NCBI GenBank assembly: GCA_025062275.1
Contig: JANXAP010000018.1
Coordinates: 124,001 to 188,000 of the forward strand
Length of the DNA: 64,000 nt
Direction of reading: 5' to 3'
Source of the DNA: Dehalococcoidia bacterium
GTDB taxonomy: Bacteria > Chloroflexota > Dehalococcoidia > SM23-28-2 > HRBIN24
Part shown: positions 16,869 to 25,282 of the stretch, piece by piece
How positions within the stretch are numbered: the stretch's first letter is position 1
Layout: each line of letters begins with the position of its first letter
Notes under the pieces: generated by a model
What the model saw: only the letters and a program-made list of their open reading frames with translations
What the model was told of the DNA's origin: nothing
Database searches by the model: none
Translations under genes and position numbers: made by a program

Positions 16869-17216
16869 ATGCGGTTCCTGATCGCCCTCATCGCGGGGTT
16901 GTCGGTGGCGGGAGCGGTATTCGGCTTCGCCGCCACCAACACGGTGCCGGCCACTAGGGCTGGCGACGGCGCCAATACCATCAGCGGCTACACCGTCACC
17001 AATGTGGTCTACACACTCGACTCCACCAACCCCCAGAACATAGCCAGTGTAAGCTTCGACTTGGACGCTGCGGCCAATGAGGTGAGGGTCAGGCTTCAGA
17101 CTGGCGGCACCTGGTTCAACTGTACCTCCGGCGGCGACAACAACTGGAGCTGCACCACTACTGGTCAGACGGTCGCCGGAGCTAACGAACTGCGGGTGGT
17201 GGCCAAGAGCAACTAG
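16869..17216 (+). CDS. Small exported protein with shared NxVPxTR leader, copy 1
   Basis: 115 residues. Signal peptide about residues 1-22 (MRFLIALIAGLSVAGAVFGF) followed by AATNTVPATRAGDG. The mature part is Ser/Thr/Asn-rich and predicted beta, with YTVTNVVYTLDS, a FDLD motif, and two cysteines spaced C-x9-C (85 and 95) that could form a disulfide. It ends NELRVVAKSN. Strong ribosome site AAGGAGGTG. A near-identical layout is seen in the frameshifted copy at 17306, and the N-terminal motif recurs in the RTX protein at 19214. The SipW-type peptidase encoded next door is the likely processing enzyme. I know no named family for it; it could be a fibre or surface subunit, but this is inference. 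Confidence 0.8.
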   Translation: MRFLIALIAGLSVAGAVFGFAATNTVPATRAGDGANTISGYTVTNVVYTLDSTNPQNIASVSFDLDAAANEVRVRLQTGGTWFNCTSGGDNNWSCTTTGQTVAGANELRVVAKSN

Positions 17217-17226
17217 CTAGCCTGTG

Positions 17227-17266
17227 TAGGCCCGGCCGGCTGCTCCCTTTCCGCCGGCCGGGCCTA
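17227..17266 (+). terminator. Perfect 14-bp hairpin after the small exported-protein gene
   Basis: Arms at 17227-17240 and 17253-17266 pair perfectly with a 12-base loop. No T-run follows, so termination may be factor-assisted or the hairpin may act as an mRNA stabiliser, lowering but not preventing read-through to the peptidase gene. Confidence 0.6.
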
Positions 17267-17305
17267 ATCATCGCAGGGGGTATGGAGTCGTGACAGGAGG
17301 TGCGG

Positions 17306-17649
17306 GTGAGGTTGGTCTCGGCGCTGGCCGCCGTCCTGGCCGTGACGGGGTCCGTGTCGGGAATGGCGGCCTGCAATGTCGTGCCGCCCACCAGACTGGG
17401 CGATGGAGCTAGCGCCATCTCGGGCTATACCGTAAGCAATATCACCTACACCCTCGATTCCGACGACCCTCGACTGCTGTACGAGGTGGCCTTCGATCTC
17501 GATGGCTTCGCTAGCGACGTCTGGGCCCGTATCGACCCGCAGGTTCGTGGGTCCAGTGCGCCCATTCCGGCGGCAACAGGTGGTCCTGCAAGGTCATCGG
17601 CCAGAGCGTCCAGTCGGCCACCGAGCTGAGGGTCGTCGCGGCGCAGTAG
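17306..17649 (+). pseudogene. Small exported protein, copy 2, broken by a one-base deletion
   Basis: Starts at GTG 17306, with AGGAGG 5 bases upstream. The first ~78 residues align gap-free with copy 1, including the signal peptide, AACNVVPPTRLGDG and SGYTVSNITYTLDS. After the codons for RIDPQVR (about 17545-17547) the frame is wrong and reading stops at TGA 17627. In the next frame the copy-1 C-terminus continues: WVQCAHSGGNRWSC, then GQSV and ELRVVAAQ, to TAG 17649. Adding one base there makes the two proteins align without any gap and keeps the C-x9-C spacing. It is therefore either a recent mutation or a sequencing error. Residue 23 is Cys where copy 1 has Thr. Confidence 0.8.
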
Positions 17650-17687
17650 GGCGGGCCGGGGCTGTACTATGGGAGCGGGACGGGCAC

Positions 17688-19217
17688 ATGTCGCTGGGCA
17701 GGCTGGCGGTCTTCCTCGTCACGGCGGCTACCTTGGCCGCCACCTGGCTGGTGTTGCCGCCGCCGGTGGGCCTGGGGCTCCGCCTGGTGGCCGTCCAGGG
17801 GTCGTCCATGGTGCCCACCCTGCAGCCGGGCGACCTGGTGGTGGTGATGCCCAGCGAATCCTATCTGCCCGGCCAGGTAGTGGCCTACCGGTCGGACATG
17901 CTGGGCGGTGTCGTGCTGTTGCACCGCATCCAGGGCTACGACGCGGGGGGCAGGCTCATCACCCGTGGGGACGCCAATGGGTTCGATGACAGCGACCGGC
18001 CCCGTCCGCAGCAGGTGATGGGCGTCATGAAGATGCGGCTGCCCCTGGTGGGCAAGTACCTGCAGGCGGTGCCCCAGCCGCCCGTTGCCGCCTCCATCGC
18101 CGGCGGGGCCATCGCCGCCGCCGTGGCCATGGGCAGCGGGCGGAAGCGGCGGCAGCTGGTGATGCGTCCCGGGCCGGTGCTGGGTGGACTGGCAGCGGGC
18201 GCCCTCGCCCTGGCGGCCGGCGTCGCCCTGGTGGTGGCCCAGCAGGTGCTGCCGCCCACGGCCGAGGTCAACCGGCCTGTCGCCTACCAGCACCAGGGGC
18301 AGTGGGAATACAGCGCCCCCTCCCTCGCCCCCATCTACGATTCCGGCGCTCAGGCCCGCACCGGCGATCCCCTGTTCTGGCGTCTGAGTCGGCCTCTCCA
18401 GGTCTCCTTCACCTACCGCCCGCCGCCGGAGCTGGAGGGGGCCAACGGCACCCTCCTCCTTTACGCCCGCTTGGGCGACTACCTGCCCACCGGCTGGCGC
18501 CGCACCCTGCCCGTGGCCGGGCCGGTGGCCGTGCAGGGGGGCGAGGCCACGGTGGAGGGCGTCCTCGACCTGGCCCTCGTCCAGCAGACCTGGCGCGAGG
18601 TGATGGCGGCCATCGGCCAGGAGAACCCCACCCCTGTGCGGCTGGAGCTGGTGGCGGCGGTGACGCTGAACGGCAGCGTGTTGGGCGAGCCCTTCCGTGA
18701 CGAGGCCACCTTCTCCCTTCCCTTCCGCCTCGACCAGATCGGGGCTGCCTTGGAGCCGCCCCAGAGCGGCTCGCCGGCCCAGTTGCTCTCGCCCGTGGTG
18801 GACAAGACGGCTGTGGTGCGGACGGTGGAGGAGCGCCGACTGGAGCTGGGGCCCATCGACCCCACCCTGGAGCAGGCGAGGAATGTGGGCCTTTACGCCA
18901 TCTGGGGCGGCGGTGCGCTCCTGGTCCTGACCGCCGTCCTCTGCCTCCTGGCCGTCCGCTCGCCGGCGGGCCTGGCCTCCCTCATGGGCGCCCAGGTGGT
19001 GCGGGTGGCCCGCCTGCCCGAGGACGTCCGCGAGGCGGCGGTGGTCACCGGCGTGGGCGACATCGTTCAGGCGGCCAAGATCACCGGGAGCCCTGTCCTG
19101 GCCGACCCCGAGGGGGCCCTGATGGTGGTCTCTTCCAGCGGCTCTTACCTGCTGCCGGTGCCGGCCGGCAACGGGCGGCGGCTCCCCTGGAACGGCCGCA
19201 GGGGGCGCGGGCCATGA
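17688..19217 (+). CDS. SipW-type (S26B) signal peptidase fused to DUF5305-like membrane domain
   Basis: 509 residues. The N-terminal half is a signal peptidase I fold: membrane helix 1-25, VQGSSMVPTLQPGDLVVVMP with catalytic Ser40, LLHRIQGYD with His79 in place of the Lys of ordinary bacterial enzymes, and ITRGDANGFDDSD with the conserved Asp. The Ser-His arrangement marks the SipW/archaeal/ER S26B group. After a helix (~132-150) and a basic linker comes a second membrane helix (~163-185), an extracellular beta domain with PLFWRLSRPLQVSFTYRPP, and a final helix near 400 with a ~100-residue cytoplasmic tail. That second half resembles archaeal DUF5305 proteins, which are often encoded beside such peptidases. 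The ATG at 17688 follows the broken copy-2 gene by 38 bases; the stop overlaps the RTX gene. Confidence 0.85.
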   Translation: MSLGRLAVFLVTAATLAATWLVLPPPVGLGLRLVAVQGSSMVPTLQPGDLVVVMPSESYLPGQVVAYRSDMLGGVVLLHRIQGYDAGGRLITRGDANGFDDSDRPRPQQVMGVMKMRLPLVGKYLQAVPQPPVAASIAGGAIAAAVAMGSGRKRRQLVMRPGPVLGGLAAGALALAAGVALVVAQQVLPPTAEVNRPVAYQHQGQWEYSAPSLAPIYDSGAQARTGDPLFWRLSRPLQVSFTYRPPPELEGANGTLLLYARLGDYLPTGWRRTLPVAGPVAVQGGEATVEGVLDLALVQQTWREVMAAIGQENPTPVRLELVAAVTLNGSVLGEPFRDEATFSLPFRLDQIGAALEPPQSGSPAQLLSPVVDKTAVVRTVEERRLELGPIDPTLEQARNVGLYAIWGGGALLVLTAVLCLLAVRSPAGLASLMGAQVVRVARLPEDVREAAVVTGVGDIVQAAKITGSPVLADPEGALMVVSSSGSYLLPVPAGNGRRLPWNGRRGRGP

Positions 19218-19675
19218 TGCGGGCCGTGTTCGTCCTGCTGGCGGGCGGCCTGCTGGTGCTGGCGGCGGGATACGCCGCCGCCAACAGCGTGCCGGCCACC
19301 AGGCTGGCCAATGTCCAGGTCCGCAATTACGCCGGCAATGCGGCCCTCAAGGCCCAGGACATGGCGCCGCCCCAGTGCAACTCCATCCGCAGCAGCCTGC
19401 AGCGCATCGTCTACATCGACGGCAGCCCTGGCAGCCCCGGCATCCAGAGCGAGCTGGTCCTGGGCACGTCCGGCAACAACATTATCAGCGCCGGCGGCGG
19501 CAACGACTGTGTCCTGGGAGGGGGCGGCAACGACAGCCTGTCGGGCGGCAACGTCAACGATGTCCTCATCGGCGGGCCCGGCACGGATACGGTCAACGGC
19601 GGCGCAGGGACCAACGACATCTGTTACGGCGAAACCCACACCGGCGGCTGCGAGATCTTTTTCAACCCAGGCTGA
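19214..19675 (+). CDS. Exported RTX-repeat protein with shared NxVPxTR leader
   Basis: 153 residues. Signal peptide (MMRAVFVLLAGGLLVLAAGY) followed by AAANSVPATRLAN, the same motif as in the two small exported proteins upstream. The C-terminal half carries Gly/Asp-rich nonapeptides of the RTX type (GGGNDCVLGGGGNDSLSGG, then GGPGTDTVNGGAGTND) that bind calcium in beta-rolls. Unlike type I-secreted RTX proteins it has an N-terminal signal peptide. ATG overlaps the peptidase stop as ATGA, so it is translationally coupled to its probable processing enzyme. Confidence 0.82.
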   Translation: MMRAVFVLLAGGLLVLAAGYAAANSVPATRLANVQVRNYAGNAALKAQDMAPPQCNSIRSSLQRIVYIDGSPGSPGIQSELVLGTSGNNIISAGGGNDCVLGGGGNDSLSGGNVNDVLIGGPGTDTVNGGAGTNDICYGETHTGGCEIFFNPG

Positions 19676-19738
19676 CGCCCTGTCCCCCTCGCCCGAACGG
19701 CATCCAAGACGACTAGCCCCTGACCCGACCCCGGCGGC

Positions 19739-19744
19739 TATACT
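19739..19744 (+). promoter_or_regulatory. -10 box TATACT of the PQQ-type dehydrogenase gene
   Basis: TATACT ends 12 bases before the ATG at 19757. The transcript leader would be only about 6 bases. No convincing -35 element. Confidence 0.55.
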
Positions 19745-19756
19745 GATGGGGCGTCG

Positions 19757-20914
19757 ATGCGCTGGCCCGTCGCTCTGCTGCTCTCGCTGGCCGTGGCTGT
19801 CGCCTGCGGCGGGGAGGCAGCCCGTCCCGATGATGGCGCCTCGCCCCCGCCCAGCCCTGCCGGGGGCCTGAGCTCCCCCGTCGTCACTCCCACGCCGCGT
19901 CCCGTGGCGGGCCCGCCCGTGCTGGAGACGGTGGTCGAGGGCGCGCGGTTCCCGGTGGCCCTGGCGCCGAGCCCCGACGGCCGCCTCTTCTATGCCGAGC
20001 TGGAGACGGGCCAGGTGCGGGTGGTGCGGGACGGCCGCCTGCTGCCGGAGCCATTCGCTGCCTTCCGGGTGGCCCGTCCGCCCGGCTACTCGGAGCACGG
20101 GCTGCTGGGCATCGCCCTCCACCCTGACTTCCCCCGCCAGCCCTACGTCTACGTGTTCTACACCGTCCCCGATGCGCAGGGGCGTCCCCAGCAGCAGCGG
20201 GTGGTGCGGCTGCGGGCCGAGGGAGACCGGGGGGTGGAGCCGCTGACCATAGTGGACGGTCTGCCGGCGGGCCCCACCTGCTGTCACAATGGTGGCCGGC
20301 TGGCCTTCGGCCCCGATGGCATGCTGTATGTGTCGCTGGGGGACGCCCAGGCCGCCGCCCTGGCCCAGGACCCCCAGCTCCCCAACGGCAAGGTGCTGCG
20401 CCTGGCTCCCGACGGCTCTCTGCCGCCCGACAATCCCTTCCCCGGCTCGCCTGCCTATGCCCTGGGCTTCCGCAACATATTCGGACTGGCCTTCCATCCG
20501 GGGACGGGCGAGCTGTTCCTGACGGACAACGGCCCCAGCGGGCGCGACGAGCTGAACATCGTGCGGCGGGGCGCCAACTACGGCTGGCCCATCGTCATGG
20601 GGCGCGCCGGGGACGGTCGCTTCGTAGACCCCATCTGGGAATCGGGGAGCAGGAGCACCGCCCCCACAGGGCTGGCCGTCTACTGGGCCGATGCCCTACC
20701 CTTCCGCGGCGACCTCTTCTTCTGCACCTATCTGGGCCGGAGGCTTCTGCGGGTGCCTGCCCGCCAGCTGGAGGAGGTGCGGGCAGGCGCGCGGGAGACG
20801 GTCGAGCCCCAGGACGCGGGCTACCCCTGCCAGCTAGACGTGAAGCAGGCGCCCGACGGCTCCCTCTACTTCAGCGACACGGAGAACATCTACCGTCTGC
20901 GCCCGGGCCCCTAG
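19757..20914 (+). CDS. PQQ-dependent sugar/aldose dehydrogenase-like lipoprotein
   Basis: 385 residues of the soluble glucose dehydrogenase/YliI beta-propeller family, which oxidise aldoses with PQQ outside the cytoplasm. Lipoprotein signal ends LAVAC; a short Pro-rich spacer follows. Family motifs: ALAPSPDGRLFYAELETGQV, SEHGLLGIALHPDFP, HNGGRLAFGPDGMLYVSLGD, RDELNIVRRGANYGWPIVMG and the end DGSLYFSDTENIYRL. No PQQ synthesis genes are in the window. Its stop codon shares the bases CTAG with the stop of the convergent YHS gene. Confidence 0.9.
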   Translation: MRWPVALLLSLAVAVACGGEAARPDDGASPPPSPAGGLSSPVVTPTPRPVAGPPVLETVVEGARFPVALAPSPDGRLFYAELETGQVRVVRDGRLLPEPFAAFRVARPPGYSEHGLLGIALHPDFPRQPYVYVFYTVPDAQGRPQQQRVVRLRAEGDRGVEPLTIVDGLPAGPTCCHNGGRLAFGPDGMLYVSLGDAQAAALAQDPQLPNGKVLRLAPDGSLPPDNPFPGSPAYALGFRNIFGLAFHPGTGELFLTDNGPSGRDELNIVRRGANYGWPIVMGRAGDGRFVDPIWESGSRSTAPTGLAVYWADALPFRGDLFFCTYLGRRLLRVPARQLEEVRAGARETVEPQDAGYPCQLDVKQAPDGSLYFSDTENIYRLRPGP

Positions 20915-21075
20915 GCCTGGCCGAAGGCCTTCCAGAGATACCGCCCCGGCTCCTTCTCGAAGGCGTCCTTGCAACCCTGGGCGCAGAAGTAGAAGATGTG
21001 CCCGGCGTAGGTAACGCTGGCAGCGGCATGGGCGGGGTGGTCTATCTCCATGCCGCACACGGGGTCCCTGACCAT
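20911..21075 (-). CDS. YHS-domain protein
   Basis: 54 residues, one complete YHS domain: MVRDPVCGMEID at the start and YAGHIFYFCAQGCKDAFEKEP, with the three Cys usual for metal-binding YHS domains. Such domains occur with copper and other metal ATPases and can act as small metal chaperones. The ATG has GGGAGGTGAGG upstream. Last gene of the copper operon, 32 bases after the SHOCT gene. Its stop overlaps the opposing dehydrogenase stop. Confidence 0.88.
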   Translation of the reverse strand: MVRDPVCGMEIDHPAHAAASVTYAGHIFYFCAQGCKDAFEKEPGRYLWKAFGQA

Positions 21076-21107
21076 GTCCTCACCTCCCGGAAGAAGGTGC
21101 TGACGCG

Positions 21108-21353
21108 TCAGGTCAGAATGAGCCGGCGGATCTCCTCGTACTCTTCCTTGGTGATCTCGCCTCTGGCCAGCCGCTCCTTGGCCAGGGCCAGGGCACGGGC
21201 ATTGGCGTCGTCGGCCGGACGAGGCCGTCGCGTCAGGCGGTCCACCGCCCAGACGACGAGGGCGATGATGCCGCCCCAGAACAGTGCGAACCACAGCCAG
21301 CCGAAGAGCATCCACCAGCCCCAGCCTTCGTGCATGCCCCACATGAGGGTCAC
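21108..21353 (-). CDS. Small membrane protein with SHOCT domain
   Basis: 81 residues. A Trp-rich N-terminal helix (WGWWMLFGWLWFALFWGGII) crosses the membrane. A C-terminal SHOCT motif follows, LAKERLARGEITKEEYEEIRRLI, here noted as residues ~57-79. GTG start chosen because it overlaps the upstream stop as GTGA; ATG codons 9 and 18 bases on are alternatives. SHOCT proteins usually aid oligomerisation; its role beside CopA is unknown. Confidence 0.82.
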   Translation of the reverse strand: MTLMWGMHEGWGWWMLFGWLWFALFWGGIIALVVWAVDRLTRRPRPADDANARALALAKERLARGEITKEEYEEIRRLILT

Positions 21354-21571
21354 CCCGATTCCATTTTATGGCCTTTCGCTCCCTCTCGCGCCAATGACAC
21401 CGTGATGGGGAGCAGGACGATGAGCATCAGGAAGAAGGTCCAGAGGCCGGCGCCGACCAGGGTGCCGCCGCCATAGCCACCCTCGAGCCAGGCGGCCAGC
21501 ACTAGCAATGCCGCTGCCAGGGCCGCCCCTGCCACGGCGCCGCCGATGCCCAGCCAGGCCATGCCCCTCAT
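21350..21571 (-). CDS. Small two-helix membrane protein in the copper operon
   Basis: 73 residues with two predicted membrane helices (about 4-28 and 38-60) and a basic C-terminus. ATG overlaps the copA stop as ATGA and its own stop overlaps the SHOCT gene start, so three genes are translationally chained. No family recognised. May be a copA accessory subunit. Confidence 0.75.
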   Translation of the reverse strand: MRGMAWLGIGGAVAGAALAAALLVLAAWLEGGYGGGTLVGAGLWTFFLMLIVLLPITVSLAREGAKGHKMESG

Positions 21572-24114
21572 GCCGCGGCCTCCCGCCTGGCCGGCGGCCG
21601 CCAGCCGTTCATGGCTGCCGAGTTGAGGCTCACCGAGAGGGAGCTGAGGGCCATGAGCAGGGCGGCCAGCTCCGGGCTCACCACCTGGTAGGTGAGGGGA
21701 TACAGGACGCCGGCGGCGATGGGCAGGGCCAGGACATTGTAGCCGAAGGCCCAGGCCAGGTTCTGCTTCACCTTGCGCATGGTGAAGCGGGCCGTCTCCA
21801 CGGCGACGGCCACGTCCATGGGGTCGTCGCGCACCAGGAGGACGTGGCCGGCCTCCTTGGCGATGTCGGTGCCGGCGCCCATGGCGATGCCCACGTCGGC
21901 CTGGGCCAGAGCGGGAGCGTCGTTTATGCCGTCGCCCACCATCGCCACCCGCAGCCCCTGCTGCTGCAACTCCCGCACGGCGGCGGCCTTGTCCTGGGGC
22001 AGCACCTCGGCCAGCACCCGCTCGATGCCCAGCCGTCGGGCTATGGCCTCGGCGGTGCGGCGGTTGTCGCCGGTGAGCATGGCCACCTCCAGTCCCAGGG
22101 ACTTGAGGGCGGCCACCGCCTGAGGGGCGCTCTCCTTCAGGGTATCGGCCACCGCCAGCAACCCCGCAGGCAGGCCGTCCACCGCCAGAAAGACGGCCGT
22201 CTTGCCCTCGGCCTCCAGGCGCTCCGCCTCGGGCAGGAGACCGTCCAGGGGCACGCCGCGCTGGGACATCAGGAGGCGGTTGCCCAGCAGCACCGTTGCC
22301 CCGTCCACCCTCGCCTCCACCCCCAGACCGGGCAGGGCCTGGAACGCGAGAGGCCGCGGCACCTGCAGCCCTGCATCCTGAGCGGCAGCCAGCACCGCTT
22401 CGGCCAGGGGGTGCTCAGAGTCGCGCTCGGCGGCGGCGGCCAGGGCGAGCACCTCCTCGCGGGTGCGGCCGGGGGCGGGCACCACGTCCGTCACCGAGGG
22501 GCGGCCGCGGGTGAGGGTGCCCGTCTTGTCCAGGACCACGGCCTGTACCTGGGCCAGGGCCTCCATGGCCTCGGCCCCCTTGAAGAGGACGCCGTGGCGG
22601 GCGGCGATGCCCGAGCCGGCCATGATGGCCGCCGGCGTGGCCAGGCCCACGGCGCAGGGGCAGGAGATGACCAGCACCGCCACCGACATGAGGAGGGCGA
22701 AGCCGAAGGCGCCCATTTCGGCCAGGGTGTAAGGGCTCATGAGCAGGCGCGTGTCGGGGCTGAACCAGCGCTCGTAGCCGGCGAAGAACCAGAAGGCGAA
22801 GACGCCCAGGGCGAGCAGGTGTACGCCGAGAATGAAGTGCCCTGCCACCCAGTCGGCCAGGCGCTGGATGGGCGCTCGGCTGGCCTGGGCCTCCTCCACC
22901 AGGCGCACGATCTGGGCCAGCATCGTGTCCCTGCCCACTCGGGTGGCCCGGACCCGAAGCGAACCGCTGCGGTTGACGCTGCCACCGATGACGGTGTCGC
23001 CAGGGCCCTTCTCCACCGGCAGCGATTCCCCCGTTACCAGGGACTCGTCCACTGCCGAGTGTCCTTCCACGACCACACCGTCCACCGGCACCGCCTCTCC
23101 AGGCCGCACCAGGCAGATGTCGCCCACCGCCACCTCGTCGGCAGGCACCTCCATCTCCACTCCGTCGCGGACGATGCGGGCCCGTCGAGGCTGGAGCTGC
23201 AGCAGGCGGCGGATGGCATCCGAGGCGCGTCCACGGATCTGGGCCTCGAGGAAGCGCCCCAGGACTACGAAGGCCGTGAGCAGGGCGGCTGCCTCGTAGA
23301 AGGTGGCCCGCTCGCCGCCGAAGCCGGCCTCGGGCCAGAAGGTGTTCACCACGGCGATGAGGTAGGCGGCGCCGATGCCGGTCGCGTAGAGGAGGTTCAT
23401 GTCGGTGACGCCGTGCAGCAGTCCCCGCAGGCTGTTGACGAAGAACTGGCGCGCCGGCCCCAGCACGATGGGCGTGGTCAGGGCGAACAGGAAGAGCTTG
23501 TGCCCCATGACCTCGGGGACCACGTGGGGCAGCAGCCAGTAGTCCCGGAAGGTGCCCAGCATCACCAGCAGGCCCAGGGGCCAGGCGACGAGCAGGTTGA
23601 GGAGCTGGCGCCTGATCTCGGCGCGACGGGCGGCCCGCTCCCGCTCCAGGGCGTCCTCAGCCTCTGGGCCTCCCTCCACTCGGAAGCCCAGGGCCTCCAG
23701 GTGTCCGCGGATGCGGGCGGCCGAAAGGGCCTCGGGCAGGTAGTGGACGGTCAGGGTGCCGGAGGCGGTGTCCGCCTGGGCCTGGACTACGCCCTCCAGG
23801 GCCAGCAGGGACGGGGCCAGGTCCTCCAAGGGGGGCGCCCCGCGGGCGGGCCGCAGGCGAAAGGTGGCCGTGGCGTGGGGCACCTGATAGCCCGCGTCCT
23901 CCACGGCGCGAGCGATTTCGGCCAGGGTGGGGCCATCGGCTGCCAGCTCCAGGCCGGCACGGGCCGAGGCCAGATTGACGCGGGCGTCCACTACGCCGGG
24001 CAGGCGCTTGATGGCCCTCTCCACACGGGCGACACAGGCGGCGCAGGTCATTCCCTGCACGGGGACGACTATCTTCCGGGTCTGCCCTTGCCTCTCGGTG
24101 GTCGCCTCGGCCAT
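21568..24114 (-). CDS. copA: Copper-exporting P1B-type ATPase
   Basis: 848 residues. An N-terminal heavy-metal domain carries GMTCAAC (Cys24, Cys27). A second HMA-like domain (about 75-145) lacks the CxxC pair. Core motifs: [11 protein letters not shown] in the metal-transport helix, DKTGTLT phosphorylation site, SEHPL, and [20 protein letters not shown]. The last helix contains [12 protein letters not shown], the Met-Ser-Ser signature of P1B-1 Cu(I) pumps. It should export Cu(I) from the cytosol. First gene of a coupled operon with two small membrane proteins and a YHS protein; no CsoR-type regulator is adjacent. Confidence 0.95.
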   Translation of the reverse strand: MAEATTERQGQTRKIVVPVQGMTCAACVARVERAIKRLPGVVDARVNLASARAGLELAADGPTLAEIARAVEDAGYQVPHATATFRLRPARGAPPLEDLAPSLLALEGVVQAQADTASGTLTVHYLPEALSAARIRGHLEALGFRVEGGPEAEDALERERAARRAEIRRQLLNLLVAWPLGLLVMLGTFRDYWLLPHVVPEVMGHKLFLFALTTPIVLGPARQFFVNSLRGLLHGVTDMNLLYATGIGAAYLIAVVNTFWPEAGFGGERATFYEAAALLTAFVVLGRFLEAQIRGRASDAIRRLLQLQPRRARIVRDGVEMEVPADEVAVGDICLVRPGEAVPVDGVVVEGHSAVDESLVTGESLPVEKGPGDTVIGGSVNRSGSLRVRATRVGRDTMLAQIVRLVEEAQASRAPIQRLADWVAGHFILGVHLLALGVFAFWFFAGYERWFSPDTRLLMSPYTLAEMGAFGFALLMSVAVLVISCPCAVGLATPAAIMAGSGIAARHGVLFKGAEAMEALAQVQAVVLDKTGTLTRGRPSVTDVVPAPGRTREEVLALAAAAERDSEHPLAEAVLAAAQDAGLQVPRPLAFQALPGLGVEARVDGATVLLGNRLLMSQRGVPLDGLLPEAERLEAEGKTAVFLAVDGLPAGLLAVADTLKESAPQAVAALKSLGLEVAMLTGDNRRTAEAIARRLGIERVLAEVLPQDKAAAVRELQQQGLRVAMVGDGINDAPALAQADVGIAMGAGTDIAKEAGHVLLVRDDPMDVAVAVETARFTMRKVKQNLAWAFGYNVLALPIAAGVLYPLTYQVVSPELAALLMALSSLSVSLNSAAMNGWRPPARREAAA

Positions 24115-24188
24115 CGCTCCTGCCTCCTCGCCACCATTTTAGCGCAAAACCCTACCCCTTGGGAAGGGGTCTACCCAGCCCGGATGTA

Positions 24189-24218
24189 AACAGCCCGCCC
24201 CACCCGGGGCGGGCTGTT
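24189..24218 (-). terminator. Hairpin terminator after the LLM oxidoreductase gene
   Basis: Perfect 13-bp stem (24189-24201 with 24206-24218) and 4-base loop, followed on the minus strand by TTTA. It separates the LLM gene from copA. Confidence 0.8.
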
Positions 24219-24241
24219 GCGAGGGCCGAAGGCGCGTCCTC

Positions 24242-25183
24242 TCAGCCCAGGCGGGCCACCACTTCCTGCGAGAACTCCAGGAACGGCTCGGGCCGCAGAC
24301 GGATGAAGGGTTGCAGGTACAGCTCCTGTACTCCTGCCTCGGCGTAGGCCTCCACGTGGCCCCTCATGTCGCCTATGCGGCCCGCCAGCACCCAGCGCCG
24401 CGCATCGTCGGGTGAGACGCCGCGGCTGGCGGCGAAGCCCGTCAGGAAGCGCTGTACTCGCCCCTCGTCTTCGGTGGGGAGGAAGGGAACCGTCACCGTG
24501 ATGCGGACCTGGGACGGGTCGCGCCCGACCGCCTCGCAGTGGCGACGCAGGACGTCTATCTTGTGACGCACCACCTCCGGGGAGCCGAAGACGTTCATAG
24601 CGTCGGCATACTTTGCGGCGATGCGCAGGGTCCGTCGCTCGCCCCCTCCCCCCACGAAGATGGGTGGGTGGGGCTGCTGCACGTTCTGGGGCGCGTAGGG
24701 GGCGTCCTCCAGCCGGTAGTGCTTGCCCTGCCAGGAGACGGGGCCGGTGGACGTCCACAGCAGCTTGATCAGGTGCAACGCCTCCTCCAGCCGCTCCATG
24801 CGCTCCCTGAGGGGCGGGAAGGGGATGCCGTAGCAGCGATGCTCGAACTCGTGCCAGGCGGCGCCGATGCCGAAGTTGAGCCTGCCGCCGGAGATGTGGT
24901 CCACGGTGGTGGCCATCTTGGCCAGCACCGCCGGCTCGCGGTAGGTCACCCCGGACACCAGCACGCCGATGCGCACACGGCTGGTGACCATGGCCAGCCC
25001 TGCCAGGAGCGTCCAGCCCTCCAGATGGGGGCCGCCCGCATCGAAGGCAGTGCCGAAGCCGGTGACGAAGTGGTCCACCACCCACAGGGAATCGAAGCGG
25101 GAGTTGCGGTCCAGCTCCGCCCACAGGTCGCGCATCTGCTCCCAGGTGGCGTGGGCCTGGCTGGTCTGGATGCCGAACTGCAT
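24242..25183 (-). CDS. LLM-class (luciferase-like) F420/flavin oxidoreductase, copy 1
   Basis: 313 residues of the bacterial luciferase-like TIM barrel. Motifs: FDSLWVVDHF, VTSRVRIGVLVSGVTYREPAVLAKMATTVD, GGRLNFGIGAAWHEFEH and PPIFVGGGGERRTLRIAAKYADA. These are typical of the F420-dependent subgroup; whether F420 or FMN is used cannot be proven here. Substrate unknown. ATG follows GGGAGGTGGAC. It stands alone, with its own terminator, divergent from a small hypothetical gene. Confidence 0.88.
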   Translation of the reverse strand: MQFGIQTSQAHATWEQMRDLWAELDRNSRFDSLWVVDHFVTGFGTAFDAGGPHLEGWTLLAGLAMVTSRVRIGVLVSGVTYREPAVLAKMATTVDHISGGRLNFGIGAAWHEFEHRCYGIPFPPLRERMERLEEALHLIKLLWTSTGPVSWQGKHYRLEDAPYAPQNVQQPHPPIFVGGGGERRTLRIAAKYADAMNVFGSPEVVRHKIDVLRRHCEAVGRDPSQVRITVTVPFLPTEDEGRVQRFLTGFAASRGVSPDDARRWVLAGRIGDMRGHVEAYAEAGVQELYLQPFIRLRPEPFLEFSQEVVARLG

Positions 25184-25266
25184 TGTCCACCTCCCGTTAA
25201 CGTCAGGTCGCCTGCGTCGCCTATAGCATAGCTAAGGGGCCGTATGGGCGGCAAACGGCCCTGTGC

Positions 25267-25272
25267 TATAAT
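25267..25272 (+). promoter_or_regulatory. -10 box TATAAT of a small hypothetical gene, probable leaderless promoter
   Basis: Consensus TATAAT ends 10 bases before the GTG at 25283. There is no Shine-Dalgarno site. No clear -35 element is seen. Confidence 0.6.
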
Positions 25273-25282
25273 CCCTGGCGCT

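Noticed and set aside
17540-17560. Programmed ribosomal frameshift in the second small exported-protein gene
   Set aside because: There is no slippery heptamer and no stimulatory hairpin at the expected distance, and copy 1 does the same job without one. A deletion or base-call error is simpler.
21508-24189. An 893-codon open frame on the plus strand antisense to copA
   Set aside because: It lies exactly opposite a complete, motif-rich ATPase. Its translation is His/Gly/Gln-rich with no motif. Such frames arise from high GC and strong third-position bias.
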